Part shown: piece by piece, positions 15,287-24,296 of the stretch | Numbering within the stretch: the first letter of the stretch is position 1 | How the letters are laid out: each line of letters begins with the position of its first letter | Origin: G020354785 sp964461435 | GTDB lineage: Bacteria > Bacteroidota > Bacteroidia > Bacteroidales > UBA10428 | Reading direction: 5' to 3' | NCBI GenBank assembly: GCA_964461435.1 | Contig: CAYWUI010000025.1 | Coordinates: 1 to 47,035 of the forward strand | DNA length: 47,035 nucleotides | Notes under the pieces: model-generated | The model's input: the letters and a program-made list of their open reading frames with translations, nothing else | What the model was told of the DNA's origin: nothing | Databases searched by the model: none | Made by a program: the position numbers and the translations under genes

Positions 15287-16318
15287 ATGCACGCAATGCA
15301 GGAGGAACTTAATGAACAAAACGAACTGTTTGAACACCACCGGCTTATTGTTGATAAAGGCCAGGGTTTACTGAGGATTGATAAATTTTTGTCCAGTAAA
15401 CTTGAGAATATTTCAAGGACAAGGATACAGAATGCTGCCAGGGCCGGCAACATTCTTGTTAATGATGCCCCTGTAAAACCAAATTACAAAGTTAAGCCAA
15501 ATGACATAATATCAATTGTACTTCCCCATCCACCCAGGGAAATTGAAATTATACCCGAGAATATTCCTGTTAACATAGTATATGAAGACGACGATATAAT
15601 TATTGTCAACAAAGAGCCAGGCATGGTTGTTCATCCGGGGCATGGCAATTATACAGGAACGCTGGTAAATGCATTAAGCTATCATTTAAAAGACCTGCCT
15701 TTATATGAAGCCGGGGAATTGAGACCGGGATTAGTGCACAGGATCGATAAAGACACATCAGGAATACTTGTCATTGCCAAAACAGAGATTGCCTTGAATA
15801 AACTTGCAAAGCAATTTTATGATCATACTGTTGACCGGACATACATTGCTCTTGTGTGGGGCAACCTTGAAAGCGATGAAGGGAAAATATCAGGCTACAT
15901 AGGAAGGAGTAAAAGGGACAGGATGAAAATGCATGTATTCTCAGGTGAAGAATACGGCAAACCTGCAGTCACTCACTATAAGGTTATGGAAAGGCTGGGA
16001 TACGTAAATCTTATTGAGTGCAGGCTGGAGACAGGGAGAACACACCAGATAAGGGTACACATGGAATACATTAATCACCCGCTGTTCAATGATGAACGCT
16101 ACGGTGGTGATAAAGTACTTAAGGGCACAACCTTTTCAAAATACAGGCAATTTGTGAAGAACTGCTTTAAAATATTACCCAGGCACGCCTTACATGCAAA
16201 ATCACTGGGATTTGTGCATCCCTCAACAGGAAAGCATGTGTTTTTTGATTCCCCCCTACCCAATGATATGCAGGCCGTCATTGAAAAATGGAGAAATTAT
16301 GTCGCGCTACGGGAATAA
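15287..16318 (+). CDS. rluD: Ribosomal large subunit pseudouridine synthase, RluD family
   Basis: Converts uridine to pseudouridine in 23S rRNA. Residues ~25-85 are an S4 RNA-binding domain (RIDKFLSSKLENISRTRIQ, partial). The catalytic motif is GLVHRIDKDTSGILVIAKT with Asp154 as nucleophile. LVNALSYHL, ETGRTHQIRVHM and ARHAL-like (PRHALHAKSLGF) follow as in RluA/RluC/RluD enzymes. The 343-residue length fits RluD more than the shorter RluA. Start may be ATG 15287 or 15296. Last gene of the PASTA unit. The exact target uridines cannot be told from sequence. Confidence 0.92.
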   Translation: MHAMQEELNEQNELFEHHRLIVDKGQGLLRIDKFLSSKLENISRTRIQNAARAGNILVNDAPVKPNYKVKPNDIISIVLPHPPREIEIIPENIPVNIVYEDDDIIIVNKEPGMVVHPGHGNYTGTLVNALSYHLKDLPLYEAGELRPGLVHRIDKDTSGILVIAKTEIALNKLAKQFYDHTVDRTYIALVWGNLESDEGKISGYIGRSKRDRMKMHVFSGEEYGKPAVTHYKVMERLGYVNLIECRLETGRTHQIRVHMEYINHPLFNDERYGGDKVLKGTTFSKYRQFVKNCFKILPRHALHAKSLGFVHPSTGKHVFFDSPLPNDMQAVIEKWRNYVALRE

Positions 16319-16466
16319 ATAAAAAAACTATACAAAATTCATTATCAGCTATTAATTTCCTGTAAGTTATCACGAACTAAAGCCTACCAAGTCTTTTAAA
16401 CTAACATACCAATAATTAAATTGTACAATTTTTTAAAGTTTTGTTGAAAATTAAATCAATAAAACA

Positions 16467-16556
16467 TTAATGTAGCGGCGGCTTGGGAGGAGGTTTTTCA
16501 TCATCCTCCTCATTCGGGTATTTTACCCGTAACGGCAATTCACAGTTGCTTTTCAT
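16467..16556 (-). CDS. Possible 29-residue peptide or gene remnant
   Basis: Within the 388-base gap 16319-16706, a minus-strand ATG at 16556 opens a 29-codon frame, MKSNCELPLRVKYP followed by an acidic stretch and KPPPKPPLH, ending TAA at 16467-16469. Base composition is clearly richer in G and C than the surrounding AT-rich gap, and the frame extends upstream without stop for ~20 more codons lacking a start. I do not recognise it. It may be a small protein or the tail of a decayed gene. The rest of the gap holds only a -7 box for the next gene. Confidence 0.3.
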   Translation of the reverse strand: MKSNCELPLRVKYPNEEDDEKPPPKPPLH

Positions 16557-16667
16557 AATGAATAATTTTAATTCTGTGTTACCTACTCTATAAGCTTTTC
16601 GGTATCTGCTTAAATCTTGATTAAATTAAAGAATTTGCCAAATAATATCAAGTATTTATTTAAATAA

Positions 16668-16675
16668 TATTTTTG
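16668..16675 (+). promoter_or_regulatory. -7 box for the CHAT-TPR gene
   Basis: TATTTTTG fits TAnnTTTG and lies 31 bases before ATG 16707. The nearest TTTG (16634-16637) is 30 bases upstream, too far for a standard -33 box, so transcription may need another sigma factor or an activator. Confidence 0.45.
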
Positions 16676-16706
16676 TATAAAATTTTCATAGCTGCATAAT
16701 AATATT

Positions 16707-19700
16707 ATGAATTCATTTTTTATAAAAGCCTGTATCCTCTTTGTTATTAATATAGGTTTCATTTTAAATACAGCCGTAAATTATATAGTTGAAAAGGGTA
16801 ATGACAGCCTGTGCCGGGAAAATAATCCTGCCGGTTTAATAATTAAGGGGAAAAAGCTGCTTGATAAGGGTGAATTTGACAGTCTTGACCTGCTGCTTAA
16901 AAGGATTAATAATAATTACTATGGCCAGTTAAAATCAGATCCGGTGATTAATTCTGAATATGATCTTCTTAATGGAAAATACCTTAATATTACTGGTAAT
17001 AACGATGCCGCAATAAATATTTTTGAACGGTTGAAAAGTGAAAATGAAAAGGCAGAGAATAAAAATTATAACCTGCTGATACAAATACATAATGAACTGG
17101 GTAATACGAATTATAAAAACAGAAATTATGAAGAAGCAAAAAACCATTATCTGGAATCCTTAAGGTTATACAATAAATATTGTAATAACAATATGGTCCT
17201 TATTGATATTCTCAGCCGGATAATTAATGTTTATATATACCAGGATAATATTCATGAAGGTCGCGAATACTTCAACAAATGCGTATACTTGATTGATTCG
17301 CTTAACTATCCTGTGAACAAGGAGTTGTTTGATTCATATATAGTATGCAGCCTTTACTATAGCATGATATGGAATATTGATAAGGCTACGGAATATTTAA
17401 ATATTGCAGAAAATATACTTGCATCCGCTTATAATTCGACATACTATAAATACTGTATATTGTATTACTATCAGGGCAGAATAATGATGCTTCTGGGAAA
17501 ACTTGACAAAGCCCTGGTCTATTTTGATAAATCCCTGAGAATGGCAGAAATGTCGGCTGCTTTGAGTAAATTTATTTACCTGAACCCTGATAAACTTGCA
17601 TTGATATTCTTTTATAAAAAAGAATATGCCAAATCCAATGAGTACTTCCTGGAAAGTTTAAAATTTATAAAAAATACAGGTTTTTCACCTGATTATACAT
17701 ATTACAATATAGGAGATAACTATTCATTATTAAATGAATTTAATAAGGCTGAATACTATTATAATTTGGCGGAGAGAGAAGCAAAAAGTGAACCTGATAA
17801 GAATAAATTGGCCCTCTTTTACATATATTTCTCAAAAAGTCTGCTGTACAAGAAAATGAAAGAATTTGACAGGGAGAAAAAATATTTGAACATGGCACAT
17901 GATGCCGCTTTAAAAAACAATGTGTACAGAAACCGTGAAATGTCACTAATATTGAGAGAACTGGGAAGATATTATTCCAGACATGGTGAATATAAAAAAG
18001 CACTGGATACTATACAAAAAAGCCTGATAGCGGCCACTTGTAGTTTTAACAGCACAGATATTTATGAAAATCCCGGTTTTGAAGATGCATATGATAAAAA
18101 CGAGTTGACAGTAACATTTATAAGGAAAGCATATACCTTAAATAGATACTTTGAAAGAGTAACAAATAGTTTGAAAGATATTGAGGCCGGACTTGAATGT
18201 TACAAACTGGCATCCAGACTTGAGGAACAAGTTTGCAGCGGGATTAGTGATGAGAACTCCAAGATCATCCAGCTGTCAAGTCATAAAATAACCCTTAATA
18301 ATTGCGTATCGACAGCTATGAAGATTTACAAGTTAACAAATAATTACAAATACATGGCTGAAGCTTTTGACTTTTCCGAAAAGAGCAAAGCAGTCATGCT
18401 TGCAACATATATTAATGAAGAAAAAGCAAAAAAGTTTGCAGGTATTCCCGATTCACTGATAAATTATGAACAGGGAATAAAAAACGAGATCGCCGGCCTT
18501 AATTTCCGTATTAACGCTGTCGGTGAAATGGAACATGGATCATCATCAGAAATAGATGCAATAAAGTCAAGGCTGTTCGAGCTGGAGCGAAAAGAAGAGG
18601 AGCTGATAGGGTTATTTGAAAATGAATTCCCCGAATATTATGATCTGAAATACAACATGGCTGCAACTCCCGTTGAACTTATCCGGTCAGAACTGGAAAA
18701 GGACCAGGCATTGATTGAATATACTGTTACAAAGAAAGCGCTTTACACTTTTATTGTTACCAGGGACACTATTACAGGTTATATGCAGGAAAGACCTGAC
18801 AGCCTCTCTGAAAATATTATTAAGCTAAGAAAACTTCTGACAGGGAATAAATATGGAGATTATAATATTGAAGATTATACAGAGTTTGTCAGAATATCCA
18901 ATGATTTGTATAAGATCTTACTTGAACCTGTTGTAAGTGAGATTAGAGATAAAAGACTTATCATTGTGCCTGATGAAGTGCTTAACCTGATACCTTTTGA
19001 AGTATTAATAACAGGCAGTGCCCCCGCTTCCGGCATAGCAGATTTCGGTAAGCTGCCCTACCTTATCAAAGAATATTCTGTCAGCTACGCATACTCTGCT
19101 TCACTGTTAATGAACCGGGGAACCCGCAAATATAAAAAGGACAGACTTATTGCATTTGTTCCTGTATATAAAGATAATTTCTATGCCGGGCATCGCGATA
19201 ATGATACTGACCTTAATGACATGCTGAGACTATATCCCCTTTCCGGCACTAAAGAAGAAGTAAATATCATTTCTAAATTATATAAAGGCAGAATATATGA
19301 GAATAAGCGTGCATCAGAGGAGAATTTTAAAAAATTTGCAGGTAATTATAATATCATCCACATGGCAATGCACACGGTTGTTGATGACAAAAACCCGATG
19401 TATTCTAAAATGGTTTTTACCTTGGGGGAGGATAGTGCCGAGGACGGATTATTACATACATTTGAGATTTTTGGTATTAAATTAAATGCGAGCCTGGTGG
19501 TTTTAAGCGGATGCAATACCGGATACGGAAAAATACAGAAAGGGGAAGGACTGTTAAGCCTTGCCAGGGGTTTTGTGTTTTCGGGATGTTCGGGACTGTT
19601 ACTAACTCAATGGTCAGTGGCCGACAAGGCCAGTCTCGAACTGATGAAAAATTTTTATACACACCTTGCAGAGGGCCTTACAAAAGACAGGGCCCTGCAG

Positions 19701-19907
19701 CTGGCCAAGATTGATTTTTTAGGAAGGGCAGATCCTGTTAAGACTCACCCATACTACTGGGCAGGCTATATAGTATTCGGGAATACCTCTCCTGTACCAC
19801 CAAAAAAGAGTATAACCGGCAAGGTTATTGCAGCCACATTATTATTACTTGCTATATCGGCTTATTTTTTAAGTAAAAGGAAAACAGGGAATTCCAAAAA
19901 CATGTAA
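16707..19907 (+). CDS. TPR-CHAT caspase-like protein with C-terminal membrane anchor
   Basis: A 1066-residue protein. An N-terminal hydrophobic segment (ACILFVINIGFILNT) suggests export. Residues ~45-450 consist of tetratricopeptide repeats (for example NELGNTNYKNRNYEEAKNHY, and LGRYYSRHGEYKKALDTI). Residues ~450-650 are helical. Residues ~730-1030 are a CHAT domain: IIVPDEVLNLIPFEVL, the His motif IIHMAMHTV (probable catalytic His889) and the Cys motif VVLSGCNTGYG (Cys936), then LARGFVFSGCSGLLLTQW and the final HPYYWAGYIVFG. One membrane helix (IAATLLLLAISAYFLSKRK) ends the protein. CHAT domains are clan CD peptidases related to caspases and separase. The gene converges with an ECF sigma/TPR pair, 16 bases from it. 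The substrate is unknown. Confidence 0.9.
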   Translation: MNSFFIKACILFVINIGFILNTAVNYIVEKGNDSLCRENNPAGLIIKGKKLLDKGEFDSLDLLLKRINNNYYGQLKSDPVINSEYDLLNGKYLNITGNNDAAINIFERLKSENEKAENKNYNLLIQIHNELGNTNYKNRNYEEAKNHYLESLRLYNKYCNNNMVLIDILSRIINVYIYQDNIHEGREYFNKCVYLIDSLNYPVNKELFDSYIVCSLYYSMIWNIDKATEYLNIAENILASAYNSTYYKYCILYYYQGRIMMLLGKLDKALVYFDKSLRMAEMSAALSKFIYLNPDKLALIFFYKKEYAKSNEYFLESLKFIKNTGFSPDYTYYNIGDNYSLLNEFNKAEYYYNLAEREAKSEPDKNKLALFYIYFSKSLLYKKMKEFDREKKYLNMAHDAALKNNVYRNREMSLILRELGRYYSRHGEYKKALDTIQKSLIAATCSFNSTDIYENPGFEDAYDKNELTVTFIRKAYTLNRYFERVTNSLKDIEAGLECYKLASRLEEQVCSGISDENSKIIQLSSHKITLNNCVSTAMKIYKLTNNYKYMAEAFDFSEKSKAVMLATYINEEKAKKFAGIPDSLINYEQGIKNEIAGLNFRINAVGEMEHGSSSEIDAIKSRLFELERKEEELIGLFENEFPEYYDLKYNMAATPVELIRSELEKDQALIEYTVTKKALYTFIVTRDTITGYMQERPDSLSENIIKLRKLLTGNKYGDYNIEDYTEFVRISNDLYKILLEPVVSEIRDKRLIIVPDEVLNLIPFEVLITGSAPASGIADFGKLPYLIKEYSVSYAYSASLLMNRGTRKYKKDRLIAFVPVYKDNFYAGHRDNDTDLNDMLRLYPLSGTKEEVNIISKLYKGRIYENKRASEENFKKFAGNYNIIHMAMHTVVDDKNPMYSKMVFTLGEDSAEDGLLHTFEIFGIKLNASLVVLSGCNTGYGKIQKGEGLLSLARGFVFSGCSGLLLTQWSVADKASLELMKNFYTHLAEGLTKDRALQLAKIDFLGRADPVKTHPYYWAGYIVFGNTSPVPPKKSITGKVIAATLLLLAISAYFLSKRKTGNSKNM

Positions 19908-19923
19908 GTTCCGCAGGTAACAA

Positions 19924-20703
19924 TTAATCAAGTCTCTCCAATAACTCTTCAGCCTTTGTCCTGTAATATGTGTCAGCAGATATTATTGCCTCTAATATGG
20001 CTTCAGCTTCCTGCTTACTGTTGGTCTTCAGATAACATAATGCCAAATACCATTGTGAGTGGTAAATATAAGGATTCTCATAGTTTTCAAGAACATTTTT
20101 AAATTGCATTATTGCTTCATCAAATTTATTTAACTCCATACAGGCCAGCCCGAGATAAAACTGCGCCAGGTAATATTCACTATTAGCATCTACTAAATGT
20201 ATGAAATTATCATATGCCTCTTTATATTTGCCTCTATTATAAAGCAATATCGAGTTCCCGGTTTCATCGACCTCAAAAGTCTCAGATCTGACGGTGATAT
20301 CAGATACATATGGATGATAGTACATAGTATACAGCTTATCACATGTAGATTCCTTATCCCTCAATTTATAAAAAAGAACACTGACAATAATAATAAGTGT
20401 TAGTCCCGCAGCAACAAGCAGCATGCGCTTTCGCACACTCAGCTTCCAGTGTGAAGACTTTATTTCCTGCATTGATTCTTTCTCTCCGCGGCTCTCTGAT
20501 CTTCTGAACATCAGGTATGCTTTGTTCAATTTGTTTTTGAATCTGCTTATATCTTCTTCCCTGATACTGTCATTAACTTCCCTGTGCAAAGCAACAAATT
20601 CCTGCAGCTCCGTGTCATTTTTCAGCCGATGAATAAAGTCTTTTAACTTTTCACCTTTTAGCGTACCATCGAGGTATTTCTCTATTAATATCGTGGACTT
20701 CAT
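19924..20703 (-). CDS. Membrane TPR protein, anti-sigma-like
   Basis: From ATG 20703 the product has 259 residues: a helical cytoplasmic N-terminus that resembles anti-sigma factors and their Bacteroidota relatives (LIEKYLDGTLKGEKLKDF, then LHREVNDSI), one membrane helix at ~93-113 (MLLVAAGLTLIIIVSVLFY), and an outside part with tetratricopeptide repeats (AYDNFIHLVDANSEYYLAQF; MELNKFDEAIMQF; SQWYLALCYLKTNSKQEA). The frame is open to 20748, but 20703 fits the domain best. The gene overlaps the sigma gene by 53 bases, so the two are cotranscribed. Role inferred: holding the sigma factor at the membrane until a signal reaches the TPR part, possibly from the convergent TPR-CHAT protein. No zinc HxxxCxxC is present. 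Confidence 0.75.
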   Translation of the reverse strand: MKSTILIEKYLDGTLKGEKLKDFIHRLKNDTELQEFVALHREVNDSIREEDISRFKNKLNKAYLMFRRSESRGEKESMQEIKSSHWKLSVRKRMLLVAAGLTLIIIVSVLFYKLRDKESTCDKLYTMYYHPYVSDITVRSETFEVDETGNSILLYNRGKYKEAYDNFIHLVDANSEYYLAQFYLGLACMELNKFDEAIMQFKNVLENYENPYIYHSQWYLALCYLKTNSKQEAEAILEAIISADTYYRTKAEELLERLD

Positions 20704-21277
20704 TCTTAAGTTCATAATATTCCGGATTTTGAATAATTCTGTTAACAAGAGCCTTTTTACAGCGATACCTCCTGTTTTTTGTATGTTGCACTGAACTATA
20801 TCCCATAATACTGGTAATCTCAGCTATTGTAAAGCTATTCATGACCATCTTTAAAATTCTCCTGCAGTCTTCGCTTAATTGATCAAATATTCTTCTGTAG
20901 AATTTTAATCTTTCATTCTGCTCATATATTCTTATAATATTATTTTCCTCATCCACCCGGCTGTCAAAATCACCAACACTTTTAACTTCCTTTCCTCTTA
21001 ATTTAAGCTCCTTAAGCCATAATAACCTGGCAATGGAATAAATAAATGTGCCGACAGAGCAATTAAGTTTCAGGCTTTCAGCTTTCAGTTTTTTATATAA
21101 TATTATCAGAGAGTCCTGAAAAATATCCCGGGCATCTTCTTCGCTGCCACTGTTTCTTGTTATAAAATGTCTGACAGGTCTGAAGCTGTTCTTATAAATA
21201 TACAGGATAACATTATTATTCTCATTAATGATACCCCGGACAAGTTCTTTTTCTGTATAGTTATTATTATTAACCAA
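20651..21277 (-). CDS. ECF-type RNA polymerase sigma factor
   Basis: A 208-residue sigma-70 family factor. Region 2 is visible as ARDIFQDSLIILYKKL and VGTFIYSIARLLWLKELK; region 4 as FYRRIFDQLSEDCRRILKMV followed by FTIAEITSIMGYSSVQHTKN and RYRCKKAL, the DNA-binding helix-turn-helix. The C-terminus (residues ~190-208) extends past region 4 in DNA that also encodes the start of the next gene. A minus-strand -7 box (complement of 21330-21337) lies 53 bases upstream. With the membrane TPR protein it forms a sigma/anti-sigma-like pair opposite the CHAT gene, whose promoter lacks a normal -33 box. Confidence 0.85.
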   Translation of the reverse strand: MVNNNNYTEKELVRGIINENNNVILYIYKNSFRPVRHFITRNSGSEEDARDIFQDSLIILYKKLKAESLKLNCSVGTFIYSIARLLWLKELKLRGKEVKSVGDFDSRVDEENNIIRIYEQNERLKFYRRIFDQLSEDCRRILKMVMNSFTIAEITSIMGYSSVQHTKNRRYRCKKALVNRIIQNPEYYELKNEVHDINREIPRWYAKR

Positions 21278-21329
21278 TGTTTAATTCCCGTTTTTATATA
21301 AAAGTAACCCAGCTGTCAGTTATTTTTAA

Positions 21330-21337
21330 CAAAATTA
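21330..21337 (-). promoter_or_regulatory. -7 box for the ECF sigma gene
   Basis: TAATTTTG on the minus strand fits TAnnTTTG, in the 74-base gap between the end of gcvP and the sigma gene. This permits the sigma/TPR pair to be transcribed separately from gcvP. Confidence 0.45.
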
Positions 21338-21351
21338 ATGAAAACATTTGA

Positions 21352-24213
21352 CTAATCATCAGGAAAGGGAGCACAGGAGCATATGAGGTTTCTGTCTCCA
21401 TATGCTTCATCAATGCGGGCAACGGATGGCCATAATTTATTATCCTTTATCCATGCCAGTGGAAAGGCTGCTTTCTGCCTGGTATAATTATAGGGCCACT
21501 CATCGGAAGTAACAGCATTTACAGTATGGGGAGCATTTTTTAGAACATTATCTTCAGTATTTTTATTCTCCTTAATTGCTTTAATTTCATTGAATATTGA
21601 TATCAAAGATTCAACAAAGCGGTTTAATTCCTGTAATGACTCACTTTCAGTAGGTTCAACCATTAGTGTTCCGTGAACCGGAAAAGATAATGTAGGAGAA
21701 TGAAAACCGTAATCCATTAGTCTTTTTGAAATGTCAGTTTCAGTAATATTAGCAGTCTGTTTAAATTCTCTGCAATCGAGGATCATCTCATGTGCCACAA
21801 AACCATTTTCCCCCTTGTATAGCACCATATAATAATCATTAAGTAATGAAGCCAGATAATTGGCATTTAAGATTGCAATCTTTGATGCATGTGCCAGGCC
21901 ATATTTTCCCAGCAGGCAGCAATAGCCGTGAGAAATTGTTAAAATGCTGGCACTTCCCCATGGTGCAGCTGCTACTGCTGTGATTCCATTTACACCGCCT
22001 GTTTCGATAACAGTATGAGTTGGCAGAAATTCAACCAGGTGATCTGCCACTGCTATGGGTCCCATTCCCGGACCTCCTCCACCATGAGGTATTCCAAATG
22101 TTTTATGCAGATTAATATGACAAACGTCGGCTCCTATAAGGGCCGGACTGGTAAGTCCTACCAGTGCGTTCATGTTTGCCCCGTCCAGATAAACCAATCC
22201 GCCGTTATTATGTACAATATCGACCATATCCCTGATATTGGCTTCAAAAACCCCGTGTGTCGATGGATAAGTTACCATAAAAGCAGCAAGATATTCCTTA
22301 TTGTACTCAGCCTTTGCTTTTAAATCATTTATATCAATATTACCATTTTCATCGCACCTGACAATAACAACTTTAAGTCCGGCCATAACACCGCTGGCCG
22401 GATTGGTACCATGGGCAGATGATGGGATAAGTACAACATCCCTGTGACTTTCTCCCCTGGTTTCATGGTACTTTTTTATTACCATTAGTCCGGCATACTC
22501 ACCCGCAGCTCCTGAGTTGGGCTGAAAAGATACTGCCGGATATCCGGTAATAATCTTGAGAAACTTTCCCAGTTCATAAAATAACTGCTGATATCCTTCA
22601 GTTTGCTCAATAGGAACAAAGGGGTGAATATCGCCGAACTCCTGCCAGCTTAAAGGAAATAGCTCAACAGCCGCATTTAGCTTCATTGTGCAGGAACCCA
22701 GCGAGATCATGGAATGAGTCAGCGAAAAATCTTTCCTCTCCAGCTTCTTAATAAACCGCATAATCTCCGTCTCGGAACGATAGCTGTTAAAAACATCCAT
22801 GGCCAGGAAATCACTTTTTCTTAAAAACTTATTATTAAAATATGTCTTATCACCAAGTTCACTGACTTTCTTTACGGGTATTTTTACAGCATATGAGAAC
22901 ACTTCAATAATATCGTTTAAATCACTAATGGTTGTAGTTTCATCAATACTTATACCAATCGATTTTTCATCAATATACCTGAAGTTCATTTTCTTCTCGA
23001 GAGCAGGGATCTCTATATCTTTTCTTGTCAGGTTCTTTGGCAAAATAATTTTTAAAGTATCAAAGAAATATTCATTACCCTGGTTATAGCCAAGTTCGAT
23101 CAACTTCCCTGACAATATGCCTGCTATCCTGTGTATGCGCCATGCAATTTGTTTTAATCCTTCCGGACCGTGATATACTGTATACATACCAGCCATTATG
23201 GCTAATAATGCCTGTGATGTACATATGTTTGATGTGGCTCTTTCCCTTTTTATATGCTGTTCTCTTGTCTGGAGGGCCATTCTTAATGCCCTTTTACCTT
23301 CTTTGTCATGAGTAACACCAATAATACGGCCCGGTATATACCTTTTAAAATCATCACGAGTAGCAAAATATGCTGCATGTGGTCCTCCATAACCCATGGG
23401 TATGCCAAATCTTTGAGTTGATCCTATTACGACGTCAGCACCCCATTCTCCGGGAGGTGTCAGGAGGACAAGACTCATAAGATCAGCACCAACCGATACA
23501 AGTGCTTCATTATTGTGTGCTTCATCAACAAATTGTGAATAATCTCTTATTTCACCGTCACCGGCCGGATACTGGATAAATACACCAAATATTTTGTCAT
23601 CCCATTTAATCTTATCATATTTGCCCGTTATGATGTTTATCCCCAGAGGCTTTGAACGTGTCTTGAGAACATCCAGAGTTTGGGGGAAAACATTTTCATC
23701 AGCAAAAAATTTATTGGCCCCCCTGCTTACTGACTCCCTTGAGCGCATATTAAAAGTCATAATCATTGCTTCAGCAGCAGCAGTAGCCTCATCCAGCAAT
23801 GAAGCATTTGTGATTTCCATCCCTGTAAGATCCATCACAACAGTCTGGAATATTAATAATGCTTCGAGCCTGCCCTGTGAAATCTCAGCCTGGTATGGAG
23901 TATAGGACGTATACCAGCCGGGATTTTCAAGTATATTTCTCTTTATTACAGCAGGAAGAATGGTCCCGTAATAGCCCAATCCTAAATATGATCTGAAAAC
24001 CTTGTTCTTTAATGCAATTTTCCTTATATGTTTGGAATATTCATACTCACTCATCTCATCAGGAATATCCAAAGGTTTATCAAGTCTTATGGATTCGGGA
24101 ATTGTTCTGTCAATTAACTCATCCAGGGAACCAACACCGATCTTGCTGAGCATCTCTTTTATCTCGTGGTCACGGGGTCCGACATGTCGTGAAATAAATC
24201 TGTCTGTTACCAT
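21352..24213 (-). CDS. gcvP: Glycine dehydrogenase (decarboxylating), P protein
   Basis: The PLP-containing P protein of the glycine cleavage system, which decarboxylates glycine and passes the aminomethyl group to lipoylated H protein. The 953-residue product is the fused form (N-terminal and C-terminal halves joined). It starts FISRHVGPRDHEIKEML as usual; the PLP site is CHINLHKTFGIPHGGGGPG with the Schiff-base lysine at about residue 703; PNSGAAGEYAG and SSAHGTNPASG are also typical. No gcvT, gcvH or lipoamide dehydrogenase gene lies beside it in this window. A near-consensus -7 box (complement of 24253-24260) precedes it. Confidence 0.98.
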   Translation of the reverse strand: MVTDRFISRHVGPRDHEIKEMLSKIGVGSLDELIDRTIPESIRLDKPLDIPDEMSEYEYSKHIRKIALKNKVFRSYLGLGYYGTILPAVIKRNILENPGWYTSYTPYQAEISQGRLEALLIFQTVVMDLTGMEITNASLLDEATAAAEAMIMTFNMRSRESVSRGANKFFADENVFPQTLDVLKTRSKPLGINIITGKYDKIKWDDKIFGVFIQYPAGDGEIRDYSQFVDEAHNNEALVSVGADLMSLVLLTPPGEWGADVVIGSTQRFGIPMGYGGPHAAYFATRDDFKRYIPGRIIGVTHDKEGKRALRMALQTREQHIKRERATSNICTSQALLAIMAGMYTVYHGPEGLKQIAWRIHRIAGILSGKLIELGYNQGNEYFFDTLKIILPKNLTRKDIEIPALEKKMNFRYIDEKSIGISIDETTTISDLNDIIEVFSYAVKIPVKKVSELGDKTYFNNKFLRKSDFLAMDVFNSYRSETEIMRFIKKLERKDFSLTHSMISLGSCTMKLNAAVELFPLSWQEFGDIHPFVPIEQTEGYQQLFYELGKFLKIITGYPAVSFQPNSGAAGEYAGLMVIKKYHETRGESHRDVVLIPSSAHGTNPASGVMAGLKVVIVRCDENGNIDINDLKAKAEYNKEYLAAFMVTYPSTHGVFEANIRDMVDIVHNNGGLVYLDGANMNALVGLTSPALIGADVCHINLHKTFGIPHGGGGPGMGPIAVADHLVEFLPTHTVIETGGVNGITAVAAAPWGSASILTISHGYCCLLGKYGLAHASKIAILNANYLASLLNDYYMVLYKGENGFVAHEMILDCREFKQTANITETDISKRLMDYGFHSPTLSFPVHGTLMVEPTESESLQELNRFVESLISIFNEIKAIKENKNTEDNVLKNAPHTVNAVTSDEWPYNYTRQKAAFPLAWIKDNKLWPSVARIDEAYGDRNLICSCAPFPDD

Positions 24214-24264
24214 ACTGATTTATGTTAATAGAATACTATATTTTCTGCTCTCAAATTAATAATC

Positions 24265-24296
24265 TTTTTAAAATAATAAAAAAATTATTTTAAAAA
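24265..24296 (-). terminator. AT-only hairpin between the MBL gene and gcvP
   Basis: A perfect 13-bp inverted repeat (24265-24277 and 24284-24296) with a six-base A loop on the plus strand. It includes the stop codon of the MBL gene, so it may act as a weak terminator for that gene or as a stabilising 3' structure. Made only of A and T, its strength is doubtful. Confidence 0.45.

Noticed and set aside
23594..23905. Plus-strand frames over gcvP
   Set aside because: Shadows of the glycine dehydrogenase reading frame.
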